Below, piece after piece: positions 1-10,447 of a DNA stretch of 64,000 nt (position 1 is the stretch's first letter; every line of letters starts with the position of its first letter). The notes beneath the pieces were generated by a model. That model did not search any database. It had not been told where the DNA came from and saw only the letters and a list, made by a program, of their open reading frames with translations. The stretch lies in NCBI RefSeq assembly GCF_028583425.1, contig NC_072793.1:60517028-60581027 (forward strand). The letters are read 5' to 3'. Source of the DNA: Eublepharis macularius (Eukaryota; Chordata; Lepidosauria; Squamata; Eublepharidae). Made by a program: the position numbers and the translations under genes.

Positions 1-49
1 CCAGTGGCAGCCTTTCCTGGAGAGGATGGGACCGACCACAACTATGCAT

Positions 50-111
50 GCATTAGGCTATTGCATTAGGCTACTGAAGCATTAGGCTACTGAAGCATAC
101 GCTAACTGAAG
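50..111. repeat. Short tandem array, about 16-bp unit x4
   Basis: Unit GCATTAGGCTACTGAA: two exact copies (63-78, 79-94), a 13-bp shortened copy before them (50-62) and a diverged copy after (95-110). Confidence 0.85.
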
Positions 112-594
112 CTGCCCCTGGAAAGTGGCTGGAAACAATTGGTGCAAAATATAGCAACAAGAGAGGGGCCTATCGCACAAAACATTCTAAGCTATACAAA
201 ACAGAAAAAAAGTACAACCACTGCACACTAGGGATGCTTGAACACCTGCAAATTCAGCTTGCGGTCTGTTCACCAGTCACGAACAAGGAATTGGTTTTTC
301 ATTAATGAGTTTGGCTGTTCACAAACAGTTCAGGCCTGCTCACTGGGTTACTTTTAACTATGGAATGAGTACAATACAATGCAATTAGTAGCATTTCACA
401 TATGCATATTTTTGCACAGTCTGATGGGATTTCTTTCCCCCACCCCACTGTTGTTGCTGCATGCTGCCTGGCAGCCAATTGTATAAACAAACAGTGAACA
501 AATTAATCAGTCAGCCAGTGGTTATAAGTAAGCACTATTTCTCTCCCCACCCCCCAAAGTTTTACCATTCATTTATGTATGTGCTATTGACATT
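112..594. other. Intergenic, possible decayed DNA-transposon end
   Basis: Near 230-350 there is a run of GTTCAC/GAACAG words and an AGGGATGCTTGAACA start like those of reptilian DNA elements. I could not find the second end or a target duplication. No gene seen. Confidence 0.3.
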
Positions 595-800
595 AGAGCC
601 AATGTAGTGTAGTGTCAGAGAACCAGGCTTGATTCCCACTCTGCCATGCAAACTTGCTGGGTGACTTTGGGCCACTCACATGCTCTCAGCCTAACCTACC
701 TCAGAGGGTTATTGTGAGGGTAAAATGGAGGCAAAAGAACTGCTTTGGGTCTCCAGTGGGGAGAAAGGTGATGGATGGATAGATGGATGGATGAAATTTT
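595..800 (+). mobile_element. tRNA-derived squamate SINE
   Basis: The head GAGCCAATGTAGTGTAGTG resembles a pol III A-box region and GGCTTGATTCCCA a B box. The body has the typical GGGTGACTTTGGGCCA and CTCAGCCTAACCTACC words, and a GGAT-rich tail closes it (about 772-797). Confidence 0.8.
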
Positions 801-997
801 GTGCACGTGCATTTTCCCACAGTCTTATGGAGGAATAGTTACCCTTTCATTTCATTTCATTACCTAACCTGACCATTCATGACTCTGAGTGGAATCATCT
901 CACCTACTGTGCAGATGGAGAAGCCTCTCAAGGCAGGGAAAATGGAAGTCCACCACCACAGGGAAATGAAATGCCATCAACACCGCTACTCCACAGC

Positions 998-1510
998 CAG
1001 GGCCAGCACCAGGGTTTCTGGCACCTGAGGGCAGCTTCAGGTCTGCTCCTGCGCGCACATGCATGCACATGCATGCACCTGGACTGTGGGGCGGCGGGCG
1101 GCTGGGTGGGAGGGCTGCCCGCTCAGACTGCCCCACACTGCCGCCACTGGCTTGTGCTCCCAGCTAGGCACGGTGGGTGGCTGGGGAGGTGCGTGTGCGT
1201 CCTCAGCCCTCCTGCTTCATTGCTCTGTGCGCCACTCTGGACGCCTGGTCTGCGGCTGCTGCTCCTGGCCGGGGGTGAATGCTGGTGGAGGCAGTGGCAG
1301 CGTGGGAGGGCTGGGAGGCTGCAGTAGCTGTGGGCCAGGTGTGGCAGGCGGCCGGAGTGGCACGCGGGTGGCTTCCCATCCCTCCTGCTCAGCCACCCGC
1401 GCACTGCTGCTGCCAGCTCCACAGCATGTGCCCTTGCCCCTGGTGCCCCCTCTGGTGCCTCAGCGCAGGAGGCAGTTGCTGGACCTGCCTCAATGGAGGC
1501 GCCAGCCCTG
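998..1510. mobile_element. Non-autonomous hAT element, GC-rich family C, copy 1
   Basis: 513 bp. It begins CAGGGCCAGCACC and ends GGCGCCAGCCCTG (inverted ends, 10 of 13 matching). Flanks 990-997 TCCACAGC and 1511-1518 TCAACAGC are an 8-bp duplication with one mismatch. Open frames across it are by-products of high GC. Second copy at 3167-3545. Confidence 0.8.
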
Positions 1511-1518
1511 TCAACAGC

Positions 1519-2256
1519 TACAAAGATTTTCAACAGCCATTTGCAAGGGACAGGTGAACAGATTTAAGCTTCAGCTCCAGGGTTGTGGTGGCTGTCAAAC
1601 ATGCTACATTTGTCTATCAAACACGTTCTCTGCAAAGTGTGCAGCATCCCTACTCTGTGCTGATTGTTGTCAGGTCACAGAGCCAGACATGGAACCAAAG
1701 ATTAAAGGCAGTTGCAGTCTCTTTGTTCAAGTTATTTTCCAAAATGGAGACAGCAATACACTTCCGTGAAAAACAGGGAGTTGGGGCTTCTTGACTAAGC
1801 TACCTCCAAGTCAGACAACTGAAGCACTACTGAACTCTTCCTCTTTCATATCTACAGGCTCTTCCCCTAGGGTGGGTAAGAGATTCTTTATGACATGCAA
1901 CAAGGAAAATCACCAGTTAGCCATTTAGGTATATGCAAACATGGTACGAAACGTGAGATACATAGTAAAGGATCTTTGGATCTAGCATCATTATTTTGAT
2001 GGCAGAGTAGTACAAGAATCTTTACATTCAGGCTGTGGTTTGGTCAGGAAGAGGCAATTCTTTAATACTCAATTAGCAGAACTTTAATACTCAGCATCTC
2101 ATTTATATGAGGCAAGAATCTGAATGCTTGGATGCAGAGCATTAGACAAAAAGGAAATTTCACGCTTACGTACGTATCAGAAGTGTTGAGACCACAGTTG
2201 ATCAGCATTTAGAGTTCAGCTTCTATCTATATCCTGTGACATCCTGCATTTGCAAT
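1519..2256. other. Intergenic, nothing recognised
   Basis: AT-rich sequence with no conserved frame and no repeat I can name. Confidence 0.5.
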
Positions 2257-2264
2257 ACGGTAGT

Positions 2265-2698
2265 CAGGGGTCATTTCGTAGAAAAAGAGCAGGAAGAACT
2301 CATTAGCATAACTCATTAGCATATGCCACACCCCTTGACATCACCAGAGATGTGTAATTAGCATAACTGATTTGCACATGCCACACCCCCTGACATCACC
2401 TATCTTGGCTGTTTTCGACCCAATCCTGGCCTTTCAAGACCGAAATTGGGCCCAAAATGGCAAAAAGGGGCTGAAAATGGCTGAAAAGGGGCCCAAAATG
2501 GTCAAGATTGGGCCGCTGCTGAACAGGACAGTGATCCACCGCCTGTCGGAGGCCCGATCAGGGCCATTTTGGCCCCAATCCAGGACGAAACGGGCCCAAA
2601 ATGGCTGAGAGTCAGGTGGGCAGGGCCACCTGACATGTGACCTCTTTGGGGAACTGCCGGAACTGTGTTCCTGTGCGTTCCCCCTGAAATGAGCCCTG
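2265..2698 (+). mobile_element. Non-autonomous hAT element, family A, copy 1
   Basis: 434 bp with ends CAGGGGTCATTTC and GAAATGAGCCCTG (one mismatch in 13). The 8-bp flanks are ACGGTAGT (2257-2264) and ATGGTAGT (2699-2706), one mismatch. The interior has repeated CTCATTAGCAT words and several GGGCCCAAAATGG blocks. A second copy lies inverted at 19693-20079. Confidence 0.88.
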
Positions 2699-2706
2699 AT
2701 GGTAGT

Positions 2707-3158
2707 AATGTTATTATACAACAAAGTTGCTGAGAGAGTTTTAGCCTCATGACAAACCAGGTCAGTTGATACATAGGTGGGTTTCACTTAATTCATAATT
2801 TATATTATTCGGGAACTTTTATGCTGTGCGCTACTTTGACAGCTCCTGTTTTTGGTCATGGATGTGGACACTACTAAAACTGCTCCCCACCCACCACTCC
2901 CAAAGCAGCAACTTTATAGGTGTACCAACTTGGTAGTCAGCTTTTTATTTTTATTTTTTGTAATGGCTTACTTTTTCCTTGATTTTTCTTTGAATAAATA
3001 CAAGTTTAAAATATTATTGTTACAGAAAACAATTGTTCTGCCTAGATTATTATTATAAATTGCCCTGCAAACAGCTAGAAGTTGGTTGTATTCTACTGTG
3101 CTGTAAGGGTAAGAACGGATGGAGGAGACAATGGATGTACTTTGAAGACAAAAAGTGG
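2707..3158. other. Intergenic, nothing recognised
   Basis: T-rich (2940-2990) with no gene or named repeat. Confidence 0.5.
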
Positions 3159-3166
3159 ATTGCAAT

Positions 3167-3545
3167 CAGGGCCGGCACCACCATTGAGGCGGTGAGGTGG
3201 GTGCTGTGGGCGCCACAGGGTTGGAGGGGGCACTGGAGGGGTGCGGGGGGGTGGAGGCGCATGCCACAGAGCTGGCGTGGCTGGCCTGCAGCTGCTGCAG
3301 CTGGCCAGCCCCATGCCGCTGCCGCCACCACACACCCCTGGCTGGGCGCAGCAGCCGCAGGCCAGGCATGGCAGGCGGCTGGGGTGGCATGCAGAGCGCG
3401 GGCAGCCTCCGCGTGCCGCCTCAGCCACCCGCCGGCCAATGGGCCTGGCTTTGCTGCGTGATGACATCATCACGTGGTGATGATGACATCATGCACTGCA
3501 TGCACGCACATGGGGGGGTGGCCGCGGGCCTTGGCACCGGCAGTG
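3167..3545. mobile_element. Non-autonomous hAT element, GC-rich family C, copy 2
   Basis: 379 bp, starting CAGGGCCGGCACC and ending GGCACCGGCAGTG. It is flanked by a perfect 8-bp duplication ATTGCAAT at 3159-3166 and 3546-3553. It contains a palindromic TGATGACATCATCA-type stretch near 3460-3490. Confidence 0.88.
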
Positions 3546-3553
3546 ATTGCAAT

Positions 3554-6261
3554 GGTTTCCAAATTTGTTCCAGGTCCATATATGTCAGAAGTTCATAGGT
3601 CTACATGTCCTTTGGATTTGAAGTATCCTCATTAAAAAGAATAAGAATTAACAAATCTCTGTGTGTGATAAAAAAAGAGGTGAAAGTTTTGGGCAGCCTG
3701 TTCCATAGCAATAGGCAGACCAGAAGTATAAGCCTCTTGTCATATCTCCCCCTCCCCTACCTTGCAGGCGAGTGATATAATCTGTCCGCTACATGGTAAA
3801 TACATTATTTCAGTAGCTGTTGGGAATTTTTTTTTGTCAGCTCAAGAATGAAGATGTGTGATTTTTCTCTCTATGCCAGAACTCTGAAACTGTAACTGCT
3901 AGGCAGCAGAAAATGCTAAATCGTAAGCTGTTCTTCAGGCAGTCCCTATTCTAAATGTACTATAGTCAGACTGTGTCTTGTGTGGGCCTGTCCTATTTGA
4001 TTTCCAGTATGCATTCACAACAATTTTTATGATCTCTGGGGATGCAGCCTCACAGAAGAAGCATCTATTCCAAGATTGTTCTGCTGGGACCAAAATATTT
4101 AACATAAGTATCTGCTGCCATCTATTGACTAAACAGGAGCATATAAAAACATTTTTGCTTTTATTTTTGCAGTTAATTGATAACTGTGTTGTCATTACTA
4201 GGAAGATAGCATTAACTATGAAAGATCAACAGGGAGAGCTCTGAATGATTTACAGTTTCTATACTCTTTGGCTGCAGAAATTGGTCCAGAAAAAGACTTT
4301 TTCCTCACCTGTTGTCCATCTATACAGTTACTGAAAGTTATTCGACGACCATTGATGCTTCTGAAGACAGTAGTTATTGACCTTAAAAGGGTTTAAATGT
4401 ATATGTCCCCTTTAGGAATATTCACAAGGGTATCTTTGTGTTCAGAGATGTTTGGAAACACCAAACATAAAGGCTTATAGGTTTCAAAAGCTAGCAAAGT
4501 CAGGAGAGTTTCCATACTTGCATCCAGCCAGCATTACCTCCTGGACCTTCCTCTTGGGATTCCCTATTCTGCTAGTGTAAGACTTGGGATATTCTGGGGT
4601 CCTGCTGAAGATCAAAGTGTAGATCGACCACAAAAACTACAACTTTGCTAATAAGTAAGCTTCCACCTTCCTTCACAGTTACTTGATACAGTTTTTTCAA
4701 GCAGCAAACCAAATATCCTTGGAGTGATCCAAGAACAAGAATTTAGAATATTATACAGTGTGTAATTTGAATGATGATAATCTCAAGAGCTGACAGGTAT
4801 TATCTAATTACATTTACACAACAGCTTCTAACATTCAGTGCCTAAAGTCCTGCGCAGACATTATTGTAGGGGTGGAGGTGGGGAATTGTGACGACTTTAC
4901 TGACTGACTTCTCCTTCCTATACATCCCATTTCTACATGTTGGACTGCATATGTGAATTTTGACTTATGTACCCTAGCTTAATTCATGCAACCTGTACAT
5001 TGTAAAACTAACACGAAGAATTTATTTACACAACTGGAAAAGAGCAGAGAGGAATGAATGTCTATTGGAATATATGAATCTGACATTTTCAGTCATTAAA
5101 AAGTGTTCAGGAAAAAATCTCGTTTCCTGTGACAGAAACTGCTAATAGATGAAAGTAACAGGAGTTGAATGAGTAGGATTTGCAGCAGGCAGCCCTCAAT
5201 ACTGCTTTGTCAATGATAACAAGTCAATGACAGCGACATCCCTTGGTTGGGAGCTGGAAGAACGGAGCTGTTAGTTCAAGCAGTGTTGGTGGCTTGAAAG
5301 GAGACTTTTGAAGCACGACTTTTTCTTGTACTTTGATGGATTCTGGATTCTGGGACATAAACTGATGTGTTGTCTTGGAACTGAAACTTATTGCTGCAGT
5401 TATATAATTCCTTTCCAGTCTGTGCATTTAATGACAAAACTTTCTTTTCTCTATGATTCTGGATCATAAATCTCGTAAATTCTCTCCTCCAAAGGAAATT
5501 GATATTGCAAAGGCAGCCATGAACTTCCTGCCATACAGGAAACAGGAAGCAAAACAAGAAAAACAGTCCATTCTCCAAAACTGACAATTTGCCAGGTTTG
5601 ACAAAGCTCAAATTTTGAGAATTTGAAAAAAAAACCCCAAACCTTTACTGAAAAAATACTTATCTAAGCAAGCTCACCTGGAAATTAGGTGTGATGATCC
5701 ACGTGAATTAAAACTCTCTTTGAAATGTGTTTAAACTGGCAAGAAACAGGAAGTGAAATTCAATGGTTCTTCTATTGCATTAAATTAGCTTTGCACAGAA
5801 CAAAAGTGCAGGCTGAGAGAGTCTGATACTGTGACGTTTGAGTTCCTCAGGACTTTACCAAGAGGAAGTAAATCAGGTCTTTTCTTTTCCTCTTTGTATC
5901 GTGCAAGGGTATGTAACAATGGGACTGCCAATGACTCTCAAAATGGGAACTGAGCTCAACGTTTATTGAGTTATTTCAAAGAGGGATGTTAGTGCCATGC
6001 CTTCTGTTAAAATACTTGTCAGGGAATCTAGAAGGAGAAGCCCCATTCATGAAGGAACAAGCTGCAAGTCGAGTCCATCTTCCCAAGGCCTGACAATTTA
6101 CCATTGGACAACCGATTGCCCTGGGCAAAGGCTAGCATAGGGCCCTAGAATCACTGCAACTCTCCCTCCACTAGGGCCAAGCAAGGGCTGGCATTTTCCC
6201 CTTATGAGAATGGGAACCAATGCCACATCCCAAAAATGGCTGCCTGAGCCACAGATAATTA
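3554..6261. other. Intergenic, nothing recognised
   Basis: AT-rich; the small open frames here show no domain or homology I recognise. A GGGCTGGCA word near 6186 may be a relic of a family C hAT end. Confidence 0.5.
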
Positions 6262-6472
6262 CAACTGTGCTTATATACCGCTCTTTTAGACTGATTAGTG
6301 CCGAACCCAGAGCGGTGAACAAGTTAGTGTTATTATTATCCCCACAATACAGCTGGGGAGCTGGGGCTGAGAGGAGTGGCTTGCCCAAGGCCACCTACTG
6401 AGCTTATGGCAGTAGTGGGATTTGAACCAGTAGAGCACTGATTTGCAGCCAAACCACTTAACTACTGTGCAG
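6262..6472 (-). mobile_element. tRNA-derived SINE
   Basis: On the - strand the head at the right has an A box (TAGTTAAGTGGTT) and a B box (TGGTTCAAATCCC, about 6419-6431). The tail end carries the TTATTATTATCCCCACAATA segment shared with 17113-17222 and 45280-45500. Confidence 0.8.
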
Positions 6473-7262
6473 CAGCAGATGTGGCAGGTATGAGTGGCTG
6501 CCACCACCAATCGAATGACCTGAGTCCTGGCCAGGAGGGTGCAAGCGACAGTGGCAGGAGCCTGCTTTTCATTGGGGGGTGAAAAAGCCATGGCCAGTTG
6601 GAGCCCTCCAATGTGGCACTTGGGGCAGCTGCCTCAATTGCCCATTGGCTAATATTGCTGCTGTTCTCCCTGCCCTTCCTTTGTCCTTCTCAGGGCTGTA
6701 GACACTAGGACAGTGAGTTCCAGGACATTGCACCTTTTCATTTTGGGGGGCATTCTGTCTTCCTAAATACCAGCACCATAAAGATGCCTTCCGATGTTGA
6801 AAAGTAATGGAGAATCCTCCCTAAGGAAAACTGAACTAACTGAATGGGTAGATTAACCCATGATGAACTGTACATCTGCTCTGGAAATGTCTGGATGCAA
6901 AACATAGAAATGTATATAGTTTTTTAAAAAATCTTTTAAAACATTACTGTTTGTTTTCTATTCACTCACCAATTCTGCAGTAGATGTATGCCAGCTATTT
7001 AGCTCTAGTTTTATAATTAGAATAGATGGTTATTAGGATAGCTGGTATGTTACTGTCCTTTAAAGAAACAAACTGCATTCTGGTAAAGAGAAAACTGGCT
7101 TTGTTTTAGTTATCTAATTTCATTGACCATGATAAAATCTGCAGTGTGTCACACTTACCTAGACATTGCGATCTTTTTGCAACGCAGTTTAGAATTCTGA
7201 ATCTCCCCTTTTAAAGGAAATTATGGTTCTGATGCTTATGACATGTAAGTTTATACCTTGAG
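6473..7262. other. Intergenic, nothing certain
   Basis: 6490-6660 is richer in GC and may be an old DNA-element remnant. The rest is AT-rich with no gene. Confidence 0.4.
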
Positions 7263-7455
7263 GAGAGATTATGGCTCAGTGCTGCTACACATAGTTTGTA
7301 TAGAAAAGGTCCCAAGTTCCGTCCTTGATATTTTCAATGAAAAGACCTTGGATAATAGGTATTGGCGAAGAGCCATCTCTGCTTGAGAGCTGCTGTCAAT
7401 CAGAGTAGGCAATGCTGAGGTAGATGGACCAGAAGTATCTTTGTAGGAGATGGCC
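7263..7455 (+). mobile_element. tRNA-derived SINE, second squamate family
   Basis: Head ATGGCTCAGTGCTGCTAC (A-box like), GGTCCCAAGTTCC (decayed B box), then the body words AGAGCTGCTGTCAATCAGAG and GGTAGATGGACCAGA. The same family is at 35189-35412 (-) and 52840-53000 (+). Confidence 0.75.
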
Positions 7456-9319
7456 ACTGTCTTAGAACCACCAGGCAGAATTTATGTGGGGGCCATTGTT
7501 CCATTTATTCCAGATGTTTCCTTCCCAGATTACAAACATTCAAAGCCATTTCCTGAATGCTTTCCCCCAACTGCTTCTCCTTGTCTTTTCATGATTGCGT
7601 AATAGCTTGGTATCTTTCAGTGTTTCTGTGTGCTTTCATTACCTCCACATTTAGAGGCCAGGCTGGAGTCTAATTTGACTAGCTTCAGTTAAAACCGCAC
7701 ACTAGGTGACAGCATGAACATATTTGTATCTATGCAGTAAAGTTATGTACATTTTCCTAGCTCTCTATCTCACAATCAGTGAACAGCTCTTAGAGTTTAG
7801 TACTTCTAAGTAATTTAGTGTCGTGGCCTGATTTTGAAGTAGAGACATCAAATTGCACAGCTTCTAGCCCCCTTAGTAATTCCCTGGGCCTCCCAGTCCC
7901 CTTGGCTTTGGCATATGGATGCCACTGCAGGCCTCATCGTCACAAACATCCCACTATTCAGGTTGATGCTTACACTGTACCTGCATCAAAAGGCCATTGA
8001 TTAACCTGCATTATTTATGAATTTAAGGCTACTTAGCCTTGTTGAAGATGCAAGACAGGGATATTTCTAGCAAAGCTTAATAAAAAAACAAAATAGCCCA
8101 TGAGTGAAAAATCAAGATAGGGCATGAGTGAAGGTGGAACAAACCAACCTCAATCTGGCAGCTGCTTATTCAGCGATGGGAACTCAGGCTGCCAGGAGCA
8201 ATGGCCCACCAACCAGGTATCTATCTTTTTAAAGCAAGGCAGATTCATGCAGGTTGCAAGGGTCCCAGTTTTCCTTTCCTTATCACCCACTGAGTCAAGG
8301 GCAGGAGGAAAAAGCAGGCACTGGAAGAGATGGAATACACCCTTCTCATGGAAAAAAGGGAGTTGGCACAGGCTGCCTGTGGTTTTCTTTCCTTGCATGT
8401 GTGTTGTGTGCTACTTCTCTTACAAATACATATGTTTACTTGTTTAGAAACATATCTACAGTGTTAGAGCTGTCTGCTATACACTGGTTCCTAAGAACAA
8501 GAATGCACTGGGATGATACATTCATTGGGGAGTTAAAACGTCTGTGTAAGCGATAAAGGGTGGCATCAGGAATCTGAGCACTGGGGACTGAAGCTACACA
8601 AACAGATAATTTTTTAGCCTGATCTGAGTAGTTGAATTGAATGGAATACAAAAACAAATATTTTTTTCTGTAGTTTCAGTATCCTAACTAGGACACAGTT
8701 TTGCAGGAGCAAAAGATCCTTTCCAAGATTCAGAAGCCTGCTCTTCGATATATTCAAGGTTAAAATTGCTCACTTTAAGTATATTTGTTGGGATTACAGA
8801 GAGACTGAAGCTCCTTGGGAATAGTTAGATAAGCATTTGGAAGCATTAAGGAGACTGTGACCTTTCTTGAAACAATTACTTGGGCTGGAAGAGATCATAG
8901 GAAGTGTGATTTCTACTAGATTACGGAGACAGCATATGTGTATTCTAAAGCACTACAGCTTCAGTCACACGACTGCTTTCACACACATTGGATGCATTAT
9001 AGCAATCATTTGTAACTGGATTTCCTATTTCACACAGCACAATCCAATTGCAAATGATTACTCTAGTGCATTGAGAGTGCATTATGCAATGATGTGTGAA
9101 TTTAGCCAATGTCTGCGAGTAAATTCTCCTAAGACTGGTTAGGTTTTAAGCAGTGTGTTGTAGTATTCATTTGAATGTGTTAAGGATTGTCTCCCAGAAA
9201 TATCTGAATACAGTCCATAGACCTTAGAGCATGAACTTTTATGTTGTGTGTATGAGAACTACAGTAGCCATACTTGTAAAAGAGACCTTTGTGCCTATGG
9301 GCTGGGTGATGGTGGTGGT
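7456..9319. other. Intergenic, nothing recognised
   Basis: No gene or named repeat. Open frames near 8.1-8.6 kb overlap on both strands and lack homology I recognise. Confidence 0.5.
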
Positions 9320-10447
9320 GATATTAGTTGAGAAATGCGGGTGCGAATGACACTCAGCTCTATCTGCTGATGGACGGCCAGTCTGATCTTGCTCTGGATT
9401 CCTTGGCCAAGGGTCTTGAGGCTGTGATGGTATGGTTACATCAGAGTCACCGGAAACTGAATCCCCTGAAGACAAAGGTTCTGTGTCTGGGTCATAGGGC
9501 AATTGAGCTGGGGACCCGGCTCCCAGCCCTCAATGAGGTACAATTGAAACCTTCGCTGACGGTGAGGAGCCTGGGTGTGACCTTGGATGCCACACTTTCA
9601 ATGGAGGCCCAGGTCATGACCGTTGCCAGGTCTGCCTTTTTTCATCTTCGACAGGCCAGGCAACTGACACTCTATCTTTTGCCCTGGGACCTAGCCACAG
9701 TAATCCATGCAACGGTCACCTCCAGGCTAGACTACTGCAACTCACTCTACACTGGGCTGCCCTTGGGCCTGACCTGGAAGTTACAGCTAGTCCAGAATGC
9801 AGTGGCACACGTCTTTACCGGAACGCCAATCCAAGCACACATTCATCCTGTGCTGTGTCAGCTGCACTGGCTCCCAGTGGAGTTCCGGATCTGGTTCAAG
9901 GTGTTAACCTTGGTTTTTAAAGCCCTTCACGGACTGGGACCTGCATACCTGTGGGACTGCCTCTTCCATTACGTCCCCTGCAGGGTGTTGCGCTCTGCAG
10001 ACAAACAACTCCTGGTGGTCCCCGGCCCGAAGGACATCCGTCTGGCCTCAACCAGGGCCAGGGCTTTTTCTGCCCTGGCCCCAGCCTGGTGGAACGCTCT
10101 CCCGCTGGAGATCTGGGCCCTGAGGGACCTGTTACAGTTTCGCAGGGCCTGTAAAATGGAGATGTTCCACCGGGCCTTTGGCTGAGTGCCAGCAGGTGTC
10201 CTCCTTCTTCCATCTAAGACCACCACTTCTTCTGGGGCTGCCCTCGGCCATCTGCTATGCCCGTATACGGACTCCCAATATTTGATTAAATAGCCTGCTC
10301 CTGGACTATTTTAATGATATTTAAAAAATTATTATTGATTTTATGTTTTTGTGATTTTAATGTATCTTTTAATGTTGTTAGCCGCCCTGAGCCCATCTGT
10401 GGGGAGGGCTGGGTATAAATGGAATAAAATAAATAAATAAATAATAA
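9320..10447 (+). pseudogene. 5'-truncated L2-like LINE, reverse transcriptase C-terminal half
   Basis: An open frame (9328-10185) covers the RT region from the catalytic box onward: DTQLYL, RSLGVTLDATLSM, TSRLDYCNSLYTGLP, LQLVQNAVAHVFTGTP, LHWLPVEFRIWFKVL, FKALHGLGPAYL and a final WWNALPLEIWAL. A 3' tail and (AAAT)n run follow to 10447. The element starts at the catalytic site, where the usual YADD reads GAND, so it is dead. It could equally be named Vingi-like; L2/CR1-superclade placement is from memory. Confidence 0.85.

Noticed and set aside
900..1790. Overlapping long frames on both strands
   Set aside because: They lie mostly in a GC-rich non-autonomous hAT element; low-complexity Cys/Trp/Gly/Pro-rich products without homology.
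3033..3600. Overlapping frames on both strands
   Set aside because: Same cause: second GC-rich hAT copy.
6400..6472. tRNA gene
   Set aside because: A- and B-box words belong to SINE heads here and elsewhere in the window; no cloverleaf can be formed.
6180..6660. Third family C hAT element around the SINE
   Set aside because: A GGGCTGGCA word is present at one side, but no matching second end or 8-bp duplication was found.
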